From Rhizobium leguminosarum (GTDB lineage Bacteria; Pseudomonadota; Alphaproteobacteria; Rhizobiales; Rhizobiaceae): 64,000 nt of DNA. Of this stretch, positions 27,075-36,402 are shown in pieces. Both the position numbers and the translations under genes were made by a program. Each line of letters opens with the position of its first letter. Position 1 is the stretch's first letter. Location of the stretch: contig NZ_MZMU01000010.1 of the NCBI RefSeq assembly GCF_004123835.1, positions 1 to 64,000 on the forward strand, written 5' to 3'. The notes under the pieces were generated by a model. It was not told where the DNA came from and searched no databases. It worked only from the letters and a program-made list of their open reading frames with translations.

Positions 27075-27088
27075 ACGGGCGGACCTCT

Positions 27089-27180
27089 CTCTTTCCGGAA
27101 AGAATTATTCTTTCCGGGGAAAGAGACGGGCGGCGGCGCTGCGACCCTTCCTCTCCCCGTGCTGCGGGGAGGGGAAAGCG
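27089..27180. repeat. two palindromes between LivM and the GMC gene
   Basis: CCGGAAAGAAT and ATTCTTTCCGG (27095-27117) form a near-perfect hairpin, extended outside by CTCTTT/AAAGAG. A second inverted repeat with CTCTCCCC and GGGGAGGGG arms lies at about 27150-27175. Neither has a T-run, so they are more likely mRNA-stability or repeat elements than terminators. Confidence 0.5.
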
Positions 27181-27198
27181 GCAAGCATCTGGAGTCTC

Positions 27199-28803
27199 AT
27201 GCGGGGCATGGATCGTTACGACTATATCATCGTCGGGGCAGGCAGCGCCGGCTGCGTGCTCGCCAACCGGCTGTCTGCCGATGGCCAGAGCCGGGTGCTT
27301 CTGCTCGAAGCCGGCGGCAGCGACAACTATCACTGGATCCATATTCCGGTCGGTTATCTCTATTGCATCAACAATCCGCGTACTGACTGGTGCTTCACCA
27401 CGGCGCCGGAAGCAGGGTTGAACGGCCGGGCGCTGAGCTATCCGCGCGGCAAGGTTCTGGGCGGCTGTTCGTCGATCAACGGCATGATCTACATGCGCGG
27501 CCAGGCGCGCGATTACGACCTCTGGCGGCAGATGGGCTGCAGCGGCTGGGGCTGGGACGATGTTCTGCCCTTCTTCCGCAAGTCCGAGGATTTTTATCGC
27601 GGCGAAGACGAGATGCATGGTGCCGGCGGCGAATGGCGCATCGAGAAGGCGCGTGTGCGCTGGGCCGTGCTCGATGCCTTTCAGCAGGCGGCCGGAGAAG
27701 CGGGTATCCCGGAGACTGCGGATTTCAATCGCGGCAGCAACGAGGGCTCCGGCTATTTCGACGTCAACCAGCGTTCCGGCATCCGCTGGAACACTTCGAA
27801 GGCCTTCCTGCGCCCGGCGATGAGGCGCTCCAACCTGACCGTCCTGACCAAGGCGCAGGTGCGGCGGCTACTGGTGGAGGAGGGTGCCGTTGCCGGCGTC
27901 GAATTCCAGCATGGTGGCGTGGCGAAACGCGCCTATGCTGCGAAAGAAACCGTCCTTTCGGCCGGTTCGATCGGTTCGCCGCATATCCTGGAACTGTCAG
28001 GCATCGGCAGGGGCGAGGTTCTCCAGCGGGCGGGTGTCGATGTCGTCACCGAGGTGAAGGGTGTCGGCGAGAACCTGCAGGACCATCTGCAGCTGCGTCT
28101 GGCCTACAAGGTGACGGGCGTTCCGACGCTGAACGAGAAGGCGACGAAGCTGATCGGCAAGGCGGCGATCGGGCTCGAATATCTCGTCCGCCGCTCCGGG
28201 CCGATGGCGATGGCGCCGAGCCAGCTCGGCATCTTCACCCGATCGGGCCCGGACCGGGAAACGCCCGACCTGCAATATCATGTGCAGCCGGTCTCGCTGG
28301 AGAAGTTCGGCGATCCCGTCCATCCTTTCCCGGCAATCACCGCGAGCGTCTGCAATCTGAGGCCGGAAAGCCGGGGTTCGGTGCATCTGTCGAGCCCGGA
28401 TTTTGCCGCCCAGCCGACGATCAGCCCGAAATACCTCTCGACGCAACGCGATCGTGACATAGCTGTTCGTTCAATACGGTTGACGCGCAGGATCGTCGCG
28501 CAGCCTTCATTTGCCCGTTTCAGGCCGGAGGAATTCAAGCCGGGACCTGCCTATCAGACGGAGGCCGATCTGGAGCGGGCGGCGGGCGAGATCGGCACGA
28601 CGATCTTTCATCCCGTCGGCACCTGCCGCATGGGCGCCGACAGGGACAGCGTCGTCGATCCCAGGCTGAGATTCCGGGCGCTCGGCAAGCTCAGGATCGC
28701 CGACGCCTCGGTGATGCCGTCGATCACCTCGGGCAACACCAATTCGCCGACCATCATGATCGCCGAAAAGGCGGCAGCAATGATCCTCGAAGACAATCGA
28801 TAG
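27199..28803 (+). CDS. GMC-family FAD-dependent alcohol/choline-type oxidoreductase
   Basis: The 534-residue flavoprotein has an N-terminal ADP-binding motif IIVGAGSAGCVLANRLS, the GMC signatures PRGKVLGGCSSINGMIYMRG and GSIGSPHILELSGIG, and the C-terminal active-site region HPVGTCRMG with the following NTNSPTIMIAEKAA. It oxidises a primary alcohol to an aldehyde; choline dehydrogenase is one relative, but no betaine genes are near. It lies 10 bp before the hydroxyacid dehydrogenase and downstream of the Liv permease, so it probably oxidises the imported compound. The start follows TGGAGTCTC; Met4 is an alternative. Confidence 0.87.
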   Translation: MRGMDRYDYIIVGAGSAGCVLANRLSADGQSRVLLLEAGGSDNYHWIHIPVGYLYCINNPRTDWCFTTAPEAGLNGRALSYPRGKVLGGCSSINGMIYMRGQARDYDLWRQMGCSGWGWDDVLPFFRKSEDFYRGEDEMHGAGGEWRIEKARVRWAVLDAFQQAAGEAGIPETADFNRGSNEGSGYFDVNQRSGIRWNTSKAFLRPAMRRSNLTVLTKAQVRRLLVEEGAVAGVEFQHGGVAKRAYAAKETVLSAGSIGSPHILELSGIGRGEVLQRAGVDVVTEVKGVGENLQDHLQLRLAYKVTGVPTLNEKATKLIGKAAIGLEYLVRRSGPMAMAPSQLGIFTRSGPDRETPDLQYHVQPVSLEKFGDPVHPFPAITASVCNLRPESRGSVHLSSPDFAAQPTISPKYLSTQRDRDIAVRSIRLTRRIVAQPSFARFRPEEFKPGPAYQTEADLERAAGEIGTTIFHPVGTCRMGADRDSVVDPRLRFRALGKLRIADASVMPSITSGNTNSPTIMIAEKAAAMILEDNR

Positions 28804-28812
28804 GAGAAGACC

Positions 28813-29694
28813 ATGGCAAGGATCGCATTCATCGGCCTCGGCAACATGGGTGGGCCGATGGCCGCCAATCTGGTCAAATCAGGTCACGAGGTCCTCGGCT
28901 TCGATCTCGCGGCTTCGGTGCTGAAGGCCGCCGAGGAGAGGGGCGTCAAGCCGGCAAGCCATGCCAGCCAGGCGGTCAAGGACGCGGAGATCATCATCAC
29001 CATGCTGCCGCAGGGCAGACACGTGCTGACGGCCTGGACCGATATCCTGCAGTCCGCCGCGCAAGGCACGCTGGTCATCGATTGCTCGACCATCGATGTC
29101 GAAAGCAGCCGCAAGGCGCATGAGATGGCCAAGGCCGCAAGCTGCCTGTCGCTCGACGCCCCGGTCTCCGGCGGCACGGGCGGGGCGAGCGCCGGCACGC
29201 TGACCTTCATGGCCGGCGGCTCGGAAGACGCCTTCGCGAAGGCAAAACCAATCCTCGAGGCCATGGGAAAGAAGATCGTCCATTGCGGCGAGGCCGGCGC
29301 CGGCCAGGCGGCGAAGATCTGCAACAACATGATATTAGGCATTTCGATGGTGGGCGTCTGCGAGGCCTTCGTGCTCGCCGAAAAGCTTGGCCTCTCGCAT
29401 CAGGCGCTGTTCGACGTCGCCTCGACCTCGTCAGGCCAGTGCTGGTCGGTCAATACCTATTGCCCGGTGCCCGGACCGGTGCCGACCTCGCCGGCGAATA
29501 ATGACTACAAGCCGGGCTTTGCCGCGGCTCTGATGCTGAAGGATCTCAGGCTCTCCCAGGAAGCGGCGCTGGCGAGCGGCGCCTCCACGCCACTCGGCGC
29601 GGAAGCAGCGCAGCTTTTCGCGCTCTTCGAAAAGCAGGGCAATGGCGGAAGGGACTTTTCCGCCATCATAGAGATGTTCCGCGAGCGGATGTGA
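28813..29694 (+). CDS. 3-hydroxyisobutyrate dehydrogenase family enzyme
   Basis: The 293-residue NAD-dependent enzyme has the beta-hydroxyacid dehydrogenase motifs: GLGNMGGPMAANLVKSGH at the N-terminus, the substrate loop DAPVSGGTGGASAGTLTFM, and the catalytic lysine in GQAAKICNNM (about Lys171). MmsB enzymes oxidise 3-hydroxyisobutyrate to methylmalonate semialdehyde. No mmsA follows, so here it more likely acts on the product of the GMC enzyme. It is the last gene of the operon; a GGAGAAGACC site precedes the ATG. Confidence 0.87.
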   Translation: MARIAFIGLGNMGGPMAANLVKSGHEVLGFDLAASVLKAAEERGVKPASHASQAVKDAEIIITMLPQGRHVLTAWTDILQSAAQGTLVIDCSTIDVESSRKAHEMAKAASCLSLDAPVSGGTGGASAGTLTFMAGGSEDAFAKAKPILEAMGKKIVHCGEAGAGQAAKICNNMILGISMVGVCEAFVLAEKLGLSHQALFDVASTSSGQCWSVNTYCPVPGPVPTSPANNDYKPGFAAALMLKDLRLSQEAALASGASTPLGAEAAQLFALFEKQGNGGRDFSAIIEMFRERM

Positions 29695-29761
29695 GCCTTG
29701 GTAGTGTCTGCAACACTCGCCAACCTCAACCATGTGCCCGTTTGGTCCGATATTTCCTACC

Positions 29762-30430
29762 CTACCGAGGAGAAGGGGGACCGAGACGCTGCCGCGAATC
29801 TCTTCTCCCCAGCGGGGAGAAGGTGCCGGCAGGCGGTTGAGGGGGTGAGCGGCAAGCCGCGAATGCGCTGAGCGCAAGCGAAGGGCAATGAATGGCGTAC
29901 CGTGCGGCCCCCTCATCCGACCCTTCGGGCCACCTTCTCCCCGCTGGGGAGAAGAGGGAGCGCGGCCAGACGGGCGGGCGCCCCTTCGGCGGAATGAGCA
30001 GGCGGAAATGCAGGCCGCCATCGGCAAAATGCCTGGTATCGTCGCAGGCGACGGTGACCCGGCGCATATGCGGGGTGATGTTTTTGGCGCCGATGACGCG
30101 GATTTCGCGCAGATCGGGCAGGCGGTCCGCCTTTGGAGCATCGGACCAGGTGAGCTCCAGCGTCTCCTCGCCGGCAAAGCCGAAGAGGTGTTCGGCAAGG
30201 ATGGCCCGCACATTCTGGAGCGCACGCGCGCTCCGGCAGGAGAGCTCGATCGCGAGTGCCTGGCCGTCTCGACTTATATCGGCCTTGCCGATCATCGTCT
30301 CGACTGTGACGGCGTCGCCGTTTCGGGTGACGGTGCCGTGCTCGACGAAATGCGTGCAGATCTCGTCGAGCATTCTGCCGGGGTCGGCGGTGACTGCGAC
30401 GCCGGATACTGTAAATCGTTCAGCCGTCAT
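29762..30430 (-). pseudogene. truncated siderophore-interacting FAD reductase
   Basis: The frame starts with an ATGA overlap with fhuB and encodes an N-terminal DUF2218-like domain (residues about 5-100). It then enters the siderophore-interacting FAD domain (ITPHMRRVTVACDDTRHFADGGLHFRLLIPPKG...VWPR). After VWPR, at about 29956, similarity stops and translation runs through the palindromic element to a stop at 29762, giving 222 residues. Intact relatives need roughly 130 more residues, including the NAD(P)H-binding half. Only about 65 bp remain before the convergent dehydrogenase, so the C-terminus has been lost. The gene would have reduced ferric siderophores in the cytoplasm. Confidence 0.75.
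29802..29954. repeat. MITE-like palindromic element interrupting the siderophore reductase gene
   Basis: Exact 24-bp inverted repeats lie at 29802-29825 and 29931-29954. Each is itself palindromic (CTTCTCCCC/GGGGAGAAG cores). Internal to them, GTTGAGGGGGT and CCCCCTCATCCGAC extend the similarity to about 45 bp per side. The 153-bp element has no coding capacity. Its right end joins directly onto the siderophore-interacting protein frame, which loses family similarity at that point. Confidence 0.75.
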
Positions 30431-32415
30431 TGCTGAACCTCCTTTCGCGAAAGCAGCCAGATAAGATAGGGGCCGCCGATCAGGGCCGCGAAGAGGCCGA
30501 CCGGCACCTGGTAGGGGTAGATGACGACGCGCGACAGCCAGTCCGCCGCCATCAGCACGCCGGCGCCGAAGAGGAGGCTCGCCGCCAGCCGGTGGCCCGG
30601 GGCGCGGAAGCCGGCAAGGCGGGCAAGATGCGGCGCAATCAGGCCGGTGAGGCTGAGTGGTCCGACGAGGAATGAGGCGATCGCCGTCATCAGCGCGGCG
30701 AGGACGGCAAGCGCCAGTCGGCTTGCCCCGACATGAAGGCCGATGGCGCGGCTGGGGCCGGCGCCGAGCGGCAGGATCGTCAGCCAGCGGCTGAGGAAGG
30801 GCAAGGGCGCTGTCAGCACGACGAGCGAGATGATGGCCGTCCAGGCTTCGAAGACGCCGGCGCGGTTGGTCGAGCCGGAAAGCCATGTGAGCAGGATATA
30901 GCCGCGCATATCGCCCTGGGCGAGCACCATGGTCACGATCGCCATGCCGAAGGCGCCGATGCCGACGCCGGCAAGCAGCATGCGTTCCGGCGAGAATTGC
31001 GCGCGGGCTGATATGGCGATCATCGTAAGGAAGGCGGCCAGCGCGCCGAGCGCCATGGCAAGCAGCATGATGATGGGCGAGGGGAATCCGAAGAGAAAGA
31101 GCGCCACGGTCAGACCCGCACCGGCACCGCTGCTGACACCCAGCACCTCGGGGCTCGCGATCGGATTGCCGGTGACGCGCTGCATGATGAAGCCGGCTGC
31201 CGCCAGCATGGCGCCGGCCCCGGCCGCCACGATCGTTCGCGGCAGTCGGAAGGGCAGGAGATCGGTCAAGAGCGAGCCGGTCGCGACATGCCAGCCGTCC
31301 TCGGCAGGGCCGAGGGTGAGGACGACGGCAAAGATCAGGGCGAGGGCAGTAAAGAGTGCCCCAAGGGCCAGAAGCGGCCTAGCGAGCCTGTTCGGCGCTG
31401 CATTCGACTGGGCGGCAATGGCCGAAACGGAATGCACGCGCGGCAGCAGGCAGAGCAATAGGGGACCGCCGAGCAGGGCGGTTGCGGCTCCCGTCGGCGC
31501 CAGATCGGTGAAGCCGGGGCCGAGGATCTGGGTGAGGCAATCGGTCAGGAACAGCAGGCCGGCGCCCATCAGCGGTGCTGTCATCATCAGTTTGCCGGTG
31601 TTGCGCGCGCCGGCAAGCCTTGCGATCGCAGGGGCGGCGAGCCCGACGAAGCCGATCACGCCGACCTCTGATATCACCGAGGCGGCAAGCCAGACGGCGA
31701 GTGCGACGATCGCAAGGCGGGTCGAATGCAGGGCAAGGCCGAGGCTCTTGGCGCCGCTGTCGTCGAGGGCAAGGATGCGGAGCGGCCGCACTAGCAGCAG
31801 AGCGGCGGCAAAGCCGAGGATAAGCCGAGGGCCGAGCGAGAGCGCGCCGTTCCAATCCTGCTGACTGAGCGAACCGGCGCCCCAGATATAGATCGACATG
31901 GCATATTCGCCGCGCGAAAGGATCAGCGTGACGCTGAGGGCCGAGGCGATCAGGCTGACGATAAGGCCAGAGAGCGCGACGGTCACCGGATCGAGCCCGC
32001 GCCGCCAGCTCAGAGCCAGCACGATGGCGACAGCCGCGAGTCCGCCGCCGAAGGCGGCCATCTCGCGCGAAAATCCGATGAGCAGGGGCGAGAAGCTCAT
32101 TGCCGCCGTCATTGCCAGTTGCGCCCCGGAGGCGATGCCGAGCGTGGAGGCATCGGCGATCGGATTGCGCAGGACGCGCTGCAGCAATGTGCCGGAAAGG
32201 CCGAGCGCGGCGCCGGCGATCAGGGCCAACGCAGCCCGGGGCATGATGCTGTTCCAGAGCAGCACCCCGTTCAGCATGGCTGCATCGGCATCGTCGTGCG
32301 GAACCTCGGGACGTGTCGCGACGAGGAGTGCGAAGACAATGATGCAGAGTAAGGCCAGGATCATGCCGATAACGGGCGTGCTCGAGCTTCGCGCGGGCCT
32401 GGCGCGGCTAACCAT
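30427..32415 (-). CDS. fhuB: ferric-siderophore ABC permease, fused double-length FhuB type
   Basis: The 662-residue protein contains two homologous permease halves, as in FhuB. LRNPIADASTLGIASGAQ in the first half is mirrored by VTGNPIASPEVLGVSSGAG in the second, and both halves carry the FVGLAAP / LIAPHLAR contact region. About 20 membrane helices are expected. The start at 32415 lies inside the last codons of fhuD (AATGGTTAG), so translation is coupled; a longer in-frame start would sit deep within fhuD. It ends overlapping the truncated reductase. Confidence 0.9.
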   Translation of the reverse strand: MVSRARPARSSSTPVIGMILALLCIIVFALLVATRPEVPHDDADAAMLNGVLLWNSIMPRAALALIAGAALGLSGTLLQRVLRNPIADASTLGIASGAQLAMTAAMSFSPLLIGFSREMAAFGGGLAAVAIVLALSWRRGLDPVTVALSGLIVSLIASALSVTLILSRGEYAMSIYIWGAGSLSQQDWNGALSLGPRLILGFAAALLLVRPLRILALDDSGAKSLGLALHSTRLAIVALAVWLAASVISEVGVIGFVGLAAPAIARLAGARNTGKLMMTAPLMGAGLLFLTDCLTQILGPGFTDLAPTGAATALLGGPLLLCLLPRVHSVSAIAAQSNAAPNRLARPLLALGALFTALALIFAVVLTLGPAEDGWHVATGSLLTDLLPFRLPRTIVAAGAGAMLAAAGFIMQRVTGNPIASPEVLGVSSGAGAGLTVALFLFGFPSPIIMLLAMALGALAAFLTMIAISARAQFSPERMLLAGVGIGAFGMAIVTMVLAQGDMRGYILLTWLSGSTNRAGVFEAWTAIISLVVLTAPLPFLSRWLTILPLGAGPSRAIGLHVGASRLALAVLAALMTAIASFLVGPLSLTGLIAPHLARLAGFRAPGHRLAASLLFGAGVLMAADWLSRVVIYPYQVPVGLFAALIGGPYLIWLLSRKEVQQ

Positions 32416-33292
32416 TCCATGTATGGCTGAGCCCCTCCGCCAGAAGATCGGCAAAACGGGCAGCGGCCGGCAGTGCGCCATAGGGATTGATCGAGCCGAG
32501 CATCAGCACGCGTTTCTCGCGCACGGCCGGCAGCGCATTCCAGAAGCTGCTGGCAGAAAGCGTGGCGAGCGCATCGGCCGGGTGTGGCGGGATCATGACG
32601 ATCCAGGCGTCAGGCATCGATGCCAATATCTCGATGCCGACGGGAGCTGCGGCCGAATAGCTGGTCGCAGCCTGCCAGGCATTGGTGAGACCGACGCGTT
32701 TCAGCACCTCGCCGAACATGCTGTCGGAGCCGAAGACACGGAAATGCCGGGCATCGCCGAGATTGATCGGGATCACCGGCCGCCCGTCGCCGGCGGCAAA
32801 GACAGCCCGGTAGCGGTCGAGCCTGGCTGCAAGCTCTTCGGTCAATTGTCTCGCTGCGGCAAGCTGCAGACGCTCGCCGATTGCAAGTGTGGCCTGCTCG
32901 GCCAGCGCAAAGGGGCTGTCGCCGGGTTTGTAGATCGCATGGCTTTCCACAGGCGCGACCCCGCGCATGCGTTCGTCTGCCCACGCATAGAAGTTCGAGT
33001 TGAAGATCAGTTCCGGCCGGGCAAACCGCAGCGCCTCGAAATTCGGCGTGCCGCGCAGGCCGAGATCGGCGGCTGTTGCCGGCACTTCAGGCGTGACCGC
33101 CACCTCGCGGAATTGCCGCAGTTCGGTTGCCGCAACGACATTCGCGCCGATTGCCAGCAGGGTTTCGAGCAGCGCCCAGTCGAGCGTTGCGATGCGCAGG
33201 CCCTCCGCCGCCCGCAAACGCGCGGGGGTGGAGAGCGAGGCCGCCGCAGCGGCCAGAAACTGCCTGCGGGAGAAGAACGCCAAAAAAGCCAT
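32408..33292 (-). CDS. fhuD: ferric-siderophore binding protein, FhuD type
   Basis: The 294-residue periplasmic protein starts with FFSRRQFLAAAAASL, a twin-arginine (Tat) type signal peptide, followed by a helical-backbone binding fold of the FhuD/FecB class. It lies 3 bp after fhuC and overlaps fhuB by 8 bp. It would deliver a hydroxamate-type siderophore to FhuB; the exact ligand cannot be read from sequence. Confidence 0.88.
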   Translation of the reverse strand: MAFLAFFSRRQFLAAAAASLSTPARLRAAEGLRIATLDWALLETLLAIGANVVAATELRQFREVAVTPEVPATAADLGLRGTPNFEALRFARPELIFNSNFYAWADERMRGVAPVESHAIYKPGDSPFALAEQATLAIGERLQLAAARQLTEELAARLDRYRAVFAAGDGRPVIPINLGDARHFRVFGSDSMFGEVLKRVGLTNAWQAATSYSAAAPVGIEILASMPDAWIVMIPPHPADALATLSASSFWNALPAVREKRVLMLGSINPYGALPAAARFADLLAEGLSHTWNG

Positions 33293-33295
33293 GGC

Positions 33296-34075
33296 CTACA
33301 ACAGATAGCTCACCGGCTCGTTTCGAACCGGATGCGGGAAGACGCCCATGCCGACGCCGAAGATCGACTGCAGCGTATCCGCCTGCATGATCTGGGTGGG
33401 CGTGCCCTCGGCGGTGATCCGGCCGCGATTGAGCGCGATGATCGCGTCACAATAGCGCGCGGCGAGGTTGATATCGTGCAGCACGATGATGACAGTCAGC
33501 CTGCGTTCATGGCTGAGTTCCTTGACCAGCGAAAGAACGCTTGCCTGATGGGCGAGGTCGAGTGCCGACGTCGGCTCGTCGAGCAGCAGGCAGCGGGCGT
33601 TCTGGGCCAGCATCATGGCGATCCAGGCGCGCTGGCGTTCGCCGCCGGACATGCTGGCGACGAGACGATCGGCAAATTCCTCGAGCTCGGTGCGGACGAT
33701 CGCTTCCTCGACCATGCTGCGATCCGTCGCGGTGAAGCGGCCAAGCGTGCCGTGCCAGGGAAAACGGCCGAGCGCCACAAGTTCCCGCACGGTCATCCCG
33801 TCGGTCGCCGGCGTGAATTGCGGCATGTAAGCGACGTGCCGGGCAAAGGCCCGGTTGCCCCAGTCACCCGCCGGCTTGCCATCGAAGGAAATGACGCCGG
33901 ATTTCGGCCCGACCTGGCGGGCGATGATCTTCAAAAGCGTGCTCTTGCCGGAACCGTTCGGCCCCACCAGTCCGTAAATGCGGCCGCGCTCAAGCGTCAG
34001 GTCGATGCCGGACAGGATGGATTTCGGCCCGATGGCATAATCTATCCGCGAGAGGGCAAGGAAAGGCGAAGGCAT
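33296..34075 (-). CDS. fhuC: ferric-siderophore ABC ATPase, FhuC type
   Basis: The 259-residue ATPase has Walker A GPNGSGKST, a MSGGERQRAWIAMMLAQ signature segment, Walker B LLLDEPTSALD and an H-loop HDINLAARYCD, as in FhuC/FepC. It starts 94 bp after the TonB receptor stop and is followed with 3-bp spacing by fhuD. It couples ATP hydrolysis to siderophore import through FhuB. Confidence 0.9.
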   Translation of the reverse strand: MPSPFLALSRIDYAIGPKSILSGIDLTLERGRIYGLVGPNGSGKSTLLKIIARQVGPKSGVISFDGKPAGDWGNRAFARHVAYMPQFTPATDGMTVRELVALGRFPWHGTLGRFTATDRSMVEEAIVRTELEEFADRLVASMSGGERQRAWIAMMLAQNARCLLLDEPTSALDLAHQASVLSLVKELSHERRLTVIIVLHDINLAARYCDAIIALNRGRITAEGTPTQIMQADTLQSIFGVGMGVFPHPVRNEPVSYLL

Positions 34076-34169
34076 GGTTTGCTCCAGGTTCGGCGCCGCA
34101 AACGGGTCCGGAAGGGCAGGCCCTCCCTTTCCCCACAGGTTCCTGCAAAACTAAACTAAGATTGTCAAC

Positions 34170-36329
34170 TTACCACTTCCTGCTGAGCTTGAAGGTGACG
34201 GTGCGGGCATCGCCGTAACCGCAGACGGTCAGTCCGCCGCAACCCTTGACATATTCCTTGTCAAAGAGGTTCGCGACGTTGAGCGAGGCGCCCCAGTTTT
34301 CCTTCTCGTAGCGGATCGCAGCGTCGACGAGCGTGGCGGCCGGCACCTTCTCGGTATTGGCCTCGTCGGCCCAGGACCAGCCCTGATGGCGGACGCCGGC
34401 GCCAAAACTCATGCCCTCGAAAGCCCCTGTCGTCAGCGTGTAGTCGATCCAGAGAGAGGCGGTCACCTTCGGGACGATATAGGGTGAATTGCCGACCAGC
34501 GCCGGATTGGCGTCGTTCTCCGTCACCTCCATATCGGTATAGGCGAGTGATGCGAGAACCTTCCAATTCTCGTTGATATTGACCTTGCCTTCGAGTTCGG
34601 CGCCGCGCGAAACCACCTCGCCGAGCTGGCTCTGGGCGAAGGTTAGGGGATTGGTCACCGTGTTGTTGCGCTTGGTGATGTGGAAGACCGAGGCCGTCAG
34701 CGAGCCGTCGATGAAGGCCGGCTCGTACTTGATGCCGCCTTCGAACTGCTCGCCCTCTTCCGGCTTCAACGCGCCGGAAACACCGGTGCCGACGAGCGGG
34801 TTGAAGAAAGTCGCGGCGCTGACATAGGGCGTCAGACCGTTGTCGAACTCGTAGGCAAGGCCGATGCGACCGCTGAGCGCGCTGTCGTTGGTGCTGTAGG
34901 TCGTGCCGATTTCGGCGTTCTGGTCGATATCGACATAGTCGTAGCGGCCGTTGAGCGTCAGCAGCCAGCCATCACCGAAATGGATCCGATCCTGGGCGTA
35001 GACACCGATCTGGTTCTTGGTCACGACGCCGTCGGCATAGACGAAATTGGCGCCCTGTGTCGTGCCATAGATGGGATCGGTTGCGCTGATCGAATTGGAG
35101 CCGCAGCAGGCCTGCCAATTTTGCAGGCGATAATAGGTGTAGTCGAGCCCGGCAAGAAGATTATGCGTGGCGCCGCCGATTTCGGTCTCGCCTTCGATCC
35201 GGTTGTCGATCGAGAAGCTATCGACCCCCGAGCGGCCTTCGAAGCCGATGCGCGCCAGCTGGTAGTCCGGACCCGTCGGCACGCCGCCGACCCAGCCGTT
35301 CAGGTAGGGGCCGATCTCATGCTTGTCGAGATGGCCGTAGCGCGCATTCTGTGAGAACTTGATGCCATTGTCGAATTCATGTTCGAATTCGTAACCGATC
35401 ATCTTCTGCACATAGCTGCCATTATCGATGTCGGGCTCGCCATAGAAGGCGTCGCGGTCGATCTTGCCGAACGGCGCATCCTCGACAGTGCCGACATAGG
35501 GGAAGAAGCCGTTGCCGGTATGCACCTGGTCGAGCCCGGCGAGGTAACCCCAGACCGTGAGGCTGGTGCTGTCATCCGGCGAAATGGTGAGCTGCGGCAT
35601 GATGAAGCCGCGCAGATCCTCGGAAAAATCCGAATAATTGTCGCCGCCGGCAACCTTGCCGGTGATGCGATAGCTCATCGTTCCACTGGAGCCGACCTTG
35701 TCGGAGACATCGAAGCCGGTGAAGGCGTTGCCGTTGCTGTTGATGCCGATCTCGGTATAGAACAGCGGCTCGTCGAGCGGGCGCTTGCGGACGAGATTGA
35801 CGATGCCGCCTGGGTTTGCTCCGCCGTAAAGCACGGAGGCCGGACCCTTCAGCACCTCGACGCGCTCCAGCATGAAGGGATCGAGCTGGAAGCCGCCGAA
35901 GCCATAGCTGAACAGCGTCAGATTATCGAAGAAGACGCCGGTCTGCGTTGCGTCGAAGCCGCGGATATAGAACCAGTCGGTATCGCCGTCGTTGCCAAAG
36001 GGCTGCGACGTGACGCCAGGCGTATAAAGCAGCGCCTCGTCGATCTTGTTGGTGATGCCGCGATCGTCCATTTCACGGGTGCCGATGACGGAGACGGATT
36101 GCGGGATTTCGTTGAGCGGGGTGTCGCCCTTCGAACCGGTGGAGGAGTTCTTGGCGGCATAGCCTTTGACCGGACTGGTGGCGGTGTCGCTGCCGCCCTG
36201 GATGACGATCGGTTCGAGCTCAGTCGAATTCGCTTCCTGTGCCGCGGCGGAGCCCGCGATCAGGCCGGCGGTTGCCACGCCTGCCAATAGAGTTGCCTTG
36301 AAAATGAGACCCCTGGTCTGCCCGCGCAT
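34170..36329 (-). CDS. TonB-dependent siderophore receptor
   Basis: The 719-residue outer-membrane protein has a signal peptide ending GSAAAQEAN. A plug domain follows with NEIPQSVSVIGTREMDDRG and VEVLKGPASVLYGGANPGGIVNLVRKRP, then a beta barrel ending in RKW with a terminal aromatic. It belongs to the FhuA/FoxA-like ferrichrome and hydroxamate receptors. No N-terminal signalling extension is present. The start at 36329 gives the normal signal peptide; an in-frame extension to 36494 adds unrelated residues. A RirA-type IRO box lies 58 bp upstream. Confidence 0.9.
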   Translation of the reverse strand: MRGQTRGLIFKATLLAGVATAGLIAGSAAAQEANSTELEPIVIQGGSDTATSPVKGYAAKNSSTGSKGDTPLNEIPQSVSVIGTREMDDRGITNKIDEALLYTPGVTSQPFGNDGDTDWFYIRGFDATQTGVFFDNLTLFSYGFGGFQLDPFMLERVEVLKGPASVLYGGANPGGIVNLVRKRPLDEPLFYTEIGINSNGNAFTGFDVSDKVGSSGTMSYRITGKVAGGDNYSDFSEDLRGFIMPQLTISPDDSTSLTVWGYLAGLDQVHTGNGFFPYVGTVEDAPFGKIDRDAFYGEPDIDNGSYVQKMIGYEFEHEFDNGIKFSQNARYGHLDKHEIGPYLNGWVGGVPTGPDYQLARIGFEGRSGVDSFSIDNRIEGETEIGGATHNLLAGLDYTYYRLQNWQACCGSNSISATDPIYGTTQGANFVYADGVVTKNQIGVYAQDRIHFGDGWLLTLNGRYDYVDIDQNAEIGTTYSTNDSALSGRIGLAYEFDNGLTPYVSAATFFNPLVGTGVSGALKPEEGEQFEGGIKYEPAFIDGSLTASVFHITKRNNTVTNPLTFAQSQLGEVVSRGAELEGKVNINENWKVLASLAYTDMEVTENDANPALVGNSPYIVPKVTASLWIDYTLTTGAFEGMSFGAGVRHQGWSWADEANTEKVPAATLVDAAIRYEKENWGASLNVANLFDKEYVKGCGGLTVCGYGDARTVTFKLSRKW

Positions 36330-36387
36330 ATGTCCTATACCCACTCGTGCCGCGCAATACCTGCGTGCGGCGAAGCCCTGAATAAGA

Positions 36388-36402
36388 TGAGTGATTAACT
36401 CA
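36388..36402. promoter_or_regulatory. IRO-box-like RirA operator
   Basis: TGAGTGATTAACTCA fits the TGA-N9-TCA IRO motif bound by RirA, the iron-responsive repressor of Rhizobium, and is nearly palindromic throughout. It lies 58 bp upstream of the receptor start codon, within the likely promoter, and predicts iron-repressed expression of the receptor and fhuCDB. Confidence 0.65.

Noticed and set aside
27089-27180. Palindromes after LivM as a transcription terminator
   Set aside because: No T-run follows either stem, and the next gene fits the same pathway and strand, so read-through is expected.
31898-34159. Plus-strand frame of more than 700 codons opposite fhuB, fhuD and fhuC
   Set aside because: It spans three certain genes on the other strand and shows no domain.
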